In this document: one piece after another, positions 63,330 through 64,000 of the stretch
How positions within the stretch are numbered: position 1 is the stretch's first letter
How the letters are laid out: each line of letters opens with the position of its first letter
Source of the DNA: Roseicyclus marinus
Lineage (GTDB): Bacteria; Pseudomonadota; Alphaproteobacteria; Rhodobacterales; Rhodobacteraceae
Length of the DNA: 64,000 bases
Reading direction: 5' to 3'
NCBI RefSeq assembly: GCF_036322625.1
Contig: NZ_AP027266.1
Span: 3,041,001 to 3,105,000, forward strand
Program-made: the position numbers and the translations under genes
The notes under the pieces: generated by a model
Seen by the model: the letters and a program-made list of their open reading frames with translations, nothing else
Told to the model about the DNA's origin: nothing
The model's database searches: none

Positions 63330-64000
63330 TCACTTCAGCCTGAGCGCGTTGAGCGAGACCGTAATCGACGACAGCGACATGGCCAAGGCCGCGATCAGCG
63401 GCGAACACAGGCCCGCAACCGCCAGCGGCACGGCCAGCACGTTGTAGACCGTGGCGATGGTGAAATTCTCCCGGATGCGCGCCCGCGCCGAAACCGAGGT
63501 GCGGATTGCATCCGCGATCGGCGCAAGGCTGCGGCCCATCAACACCATGTCGGACGCGCTGCGCGCCGCATCGAGCGCCGAAGCGGGCGAGATCGACACA
63601 TGCGCCGCCGCCAGCGCCGCCGTGTCGTTCAACCCGTCGCCCACCATCAGCACCTTGGCCCCTTTGGCAGACAGATCGGCGACCAGCGCGGCCTTTTCCT
63701 GAGGCAGCGCCTCGGCGATGACCTCCTCGATGCCGATGGTCTGCGCAAAGCGCGCGACCGCACCCCTCGTGTCGCCCGAGATCAGGATCACCCGCTTGCC
63801 CTGCCGCTGCAGCGCCTCCACGACCTCGGCGGCACCTTCGCGCAGCGTGTCGGCGAAGCGCAGGGTCAGGGGCGCGTCCTCCCCGATCTTGAGGAAGGTC
63901 GCGGTCTCCTCGGGCGCCTCGGCACCGACCCATGTCGCGCGACCCAGGCGCACCACCTGACCACGCCACAGGCCCTCGACCCCATGCCCCGGAACCTCGC
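63330..64000 (-). CDS. ccoI: Copper-transporting P-type ATPase CcoI, C-terminal part
   Basis: The C-terminal 223 residues of a P1B-type ATPase lie at the window edge; the N-terminal part, including the metal-binding domain and the DKTGT site, is outside. Visible motifs are the nucleotide-binding region EVPGHGVEGLW, the ILISGDTRG segment and the hinge MVGDGLNDTAALAAAHV, then the last two membrane helices. Its position before ccoS marks it as CcoI, which supplies copper to cbb3 oxidase. ccoGH and ccoNOPQ are expected beyond 64000. Confidence 0.92.
   Translation of the reverse strand, partial: EVPGHGVEGLWRGQVVRLGRATWVGAEAPEETATFLKIGEDAPLTLRFADTLREGAAEVVEALQRQGKRVILISGDTRGAVARFAQTIGIEEVIAEALPQEKAALVADLSAKGAKVLMVGDGLNDTAALAAAHVSISPASALDAARSASDMVLMGRSLAPIADAIRTSVSARARIRENFTIATVYNVLAVPLAVAGLCSPLIAALAMSLSSITVSLNALRLK

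Overview
The window looks like a chromosomal segment of a GC-rich alphaproteobacterium, most likely order Rhodobacterales (Roseobacter/Paracoccus relatives). The signs are a CcrM-type GANTC methyltransferase, a DUF1013/TrcR regulator, COQ9, an aa3-oxidase subunit IV, cbb3-oxidase assembly genes (ccoS, ccoI), an alphaproteobacterial porin, a SoeABC-type sulfite dehydrogenase and leuBCD. Nearly all of it is chromosomal housekeeping or core-accessory content. I see no prophage, plasmid replication genes, insertion sequence or CRISPR array; the only mobility gene is a solitary tyrosine recombinase.

Layout. 1-5300 (minus strand): secE, nusG, rplK, rplA, then a two-gene unit for secreted proteins with its own terminator, then rplJ and rplL; rpoB should follow outside the window. 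5.4-11.2 kb: FkbM methyltransferase, soluble PAS chemoreceptor, cytochrome P450, lipoprotein, tuf. 11.3-17.7 kb: acyltransferases, 6-phosphogluconate dehydrogenase, tRNA-Trp, parC, an SH3-domain protein. 18-25 kb: porin, orphan integrase, SDR, cobalamin adenosyltransferase ending in an 80-bp tandem repeat, a split permease pair, RNase T2, TrcR-like regulator. 25.5-32.3 kb: SDR, rRNA methyltransferase-like gene, clpS, HAD hydrolase, CDP-alcohol transferase, quinone oxidoreductase, COQ9, rpsU, oxidase subunit IV. 32.4-41.1 kb: metallo-hydrolase and acyl-CoA dehydrogenase, Sua5, ccrM, rnhB, unknown small genes, and a divergent pair made of a tiny Tat-exported repeat protein and a JmjC/cupin oxygenase. 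41.3-48.1 kb: F420-hydrogenase-beta-like protein divergent from a soeA / hydrolase / soeB / soeC cluster. 48.2-58 kb: RraA-like protein, tRNA-Pro, transporters, leuB, leuD, leuC and interspersed genes. 58.2-64 kb: TPP enzyme, FMN reductase, FAD oxidoreductase, mnmD, transporter, ccoS and the C-terminal part of ccoI.

The intergenic DNA is unusually structured. It carries four back-to-back perfect palindromes (29246-29335), four 80-bp tandem repeats that start inside a stop region (22029-22370), a dispersed hairpin family containing CTTCATCTTGGC (five copies), a GTAGGGTGCGCC palindrome family, and a long palindromic element whose end supplies the stop codon of the neighbouring gene (48134-48240). 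The most intriguing gene-level candidate is the 39.4-41.1 kb pair, which could be a secreted modified peptide with its oxygenase. That link is inference only: the oxygenase also resembles ribosomal oxygenases.
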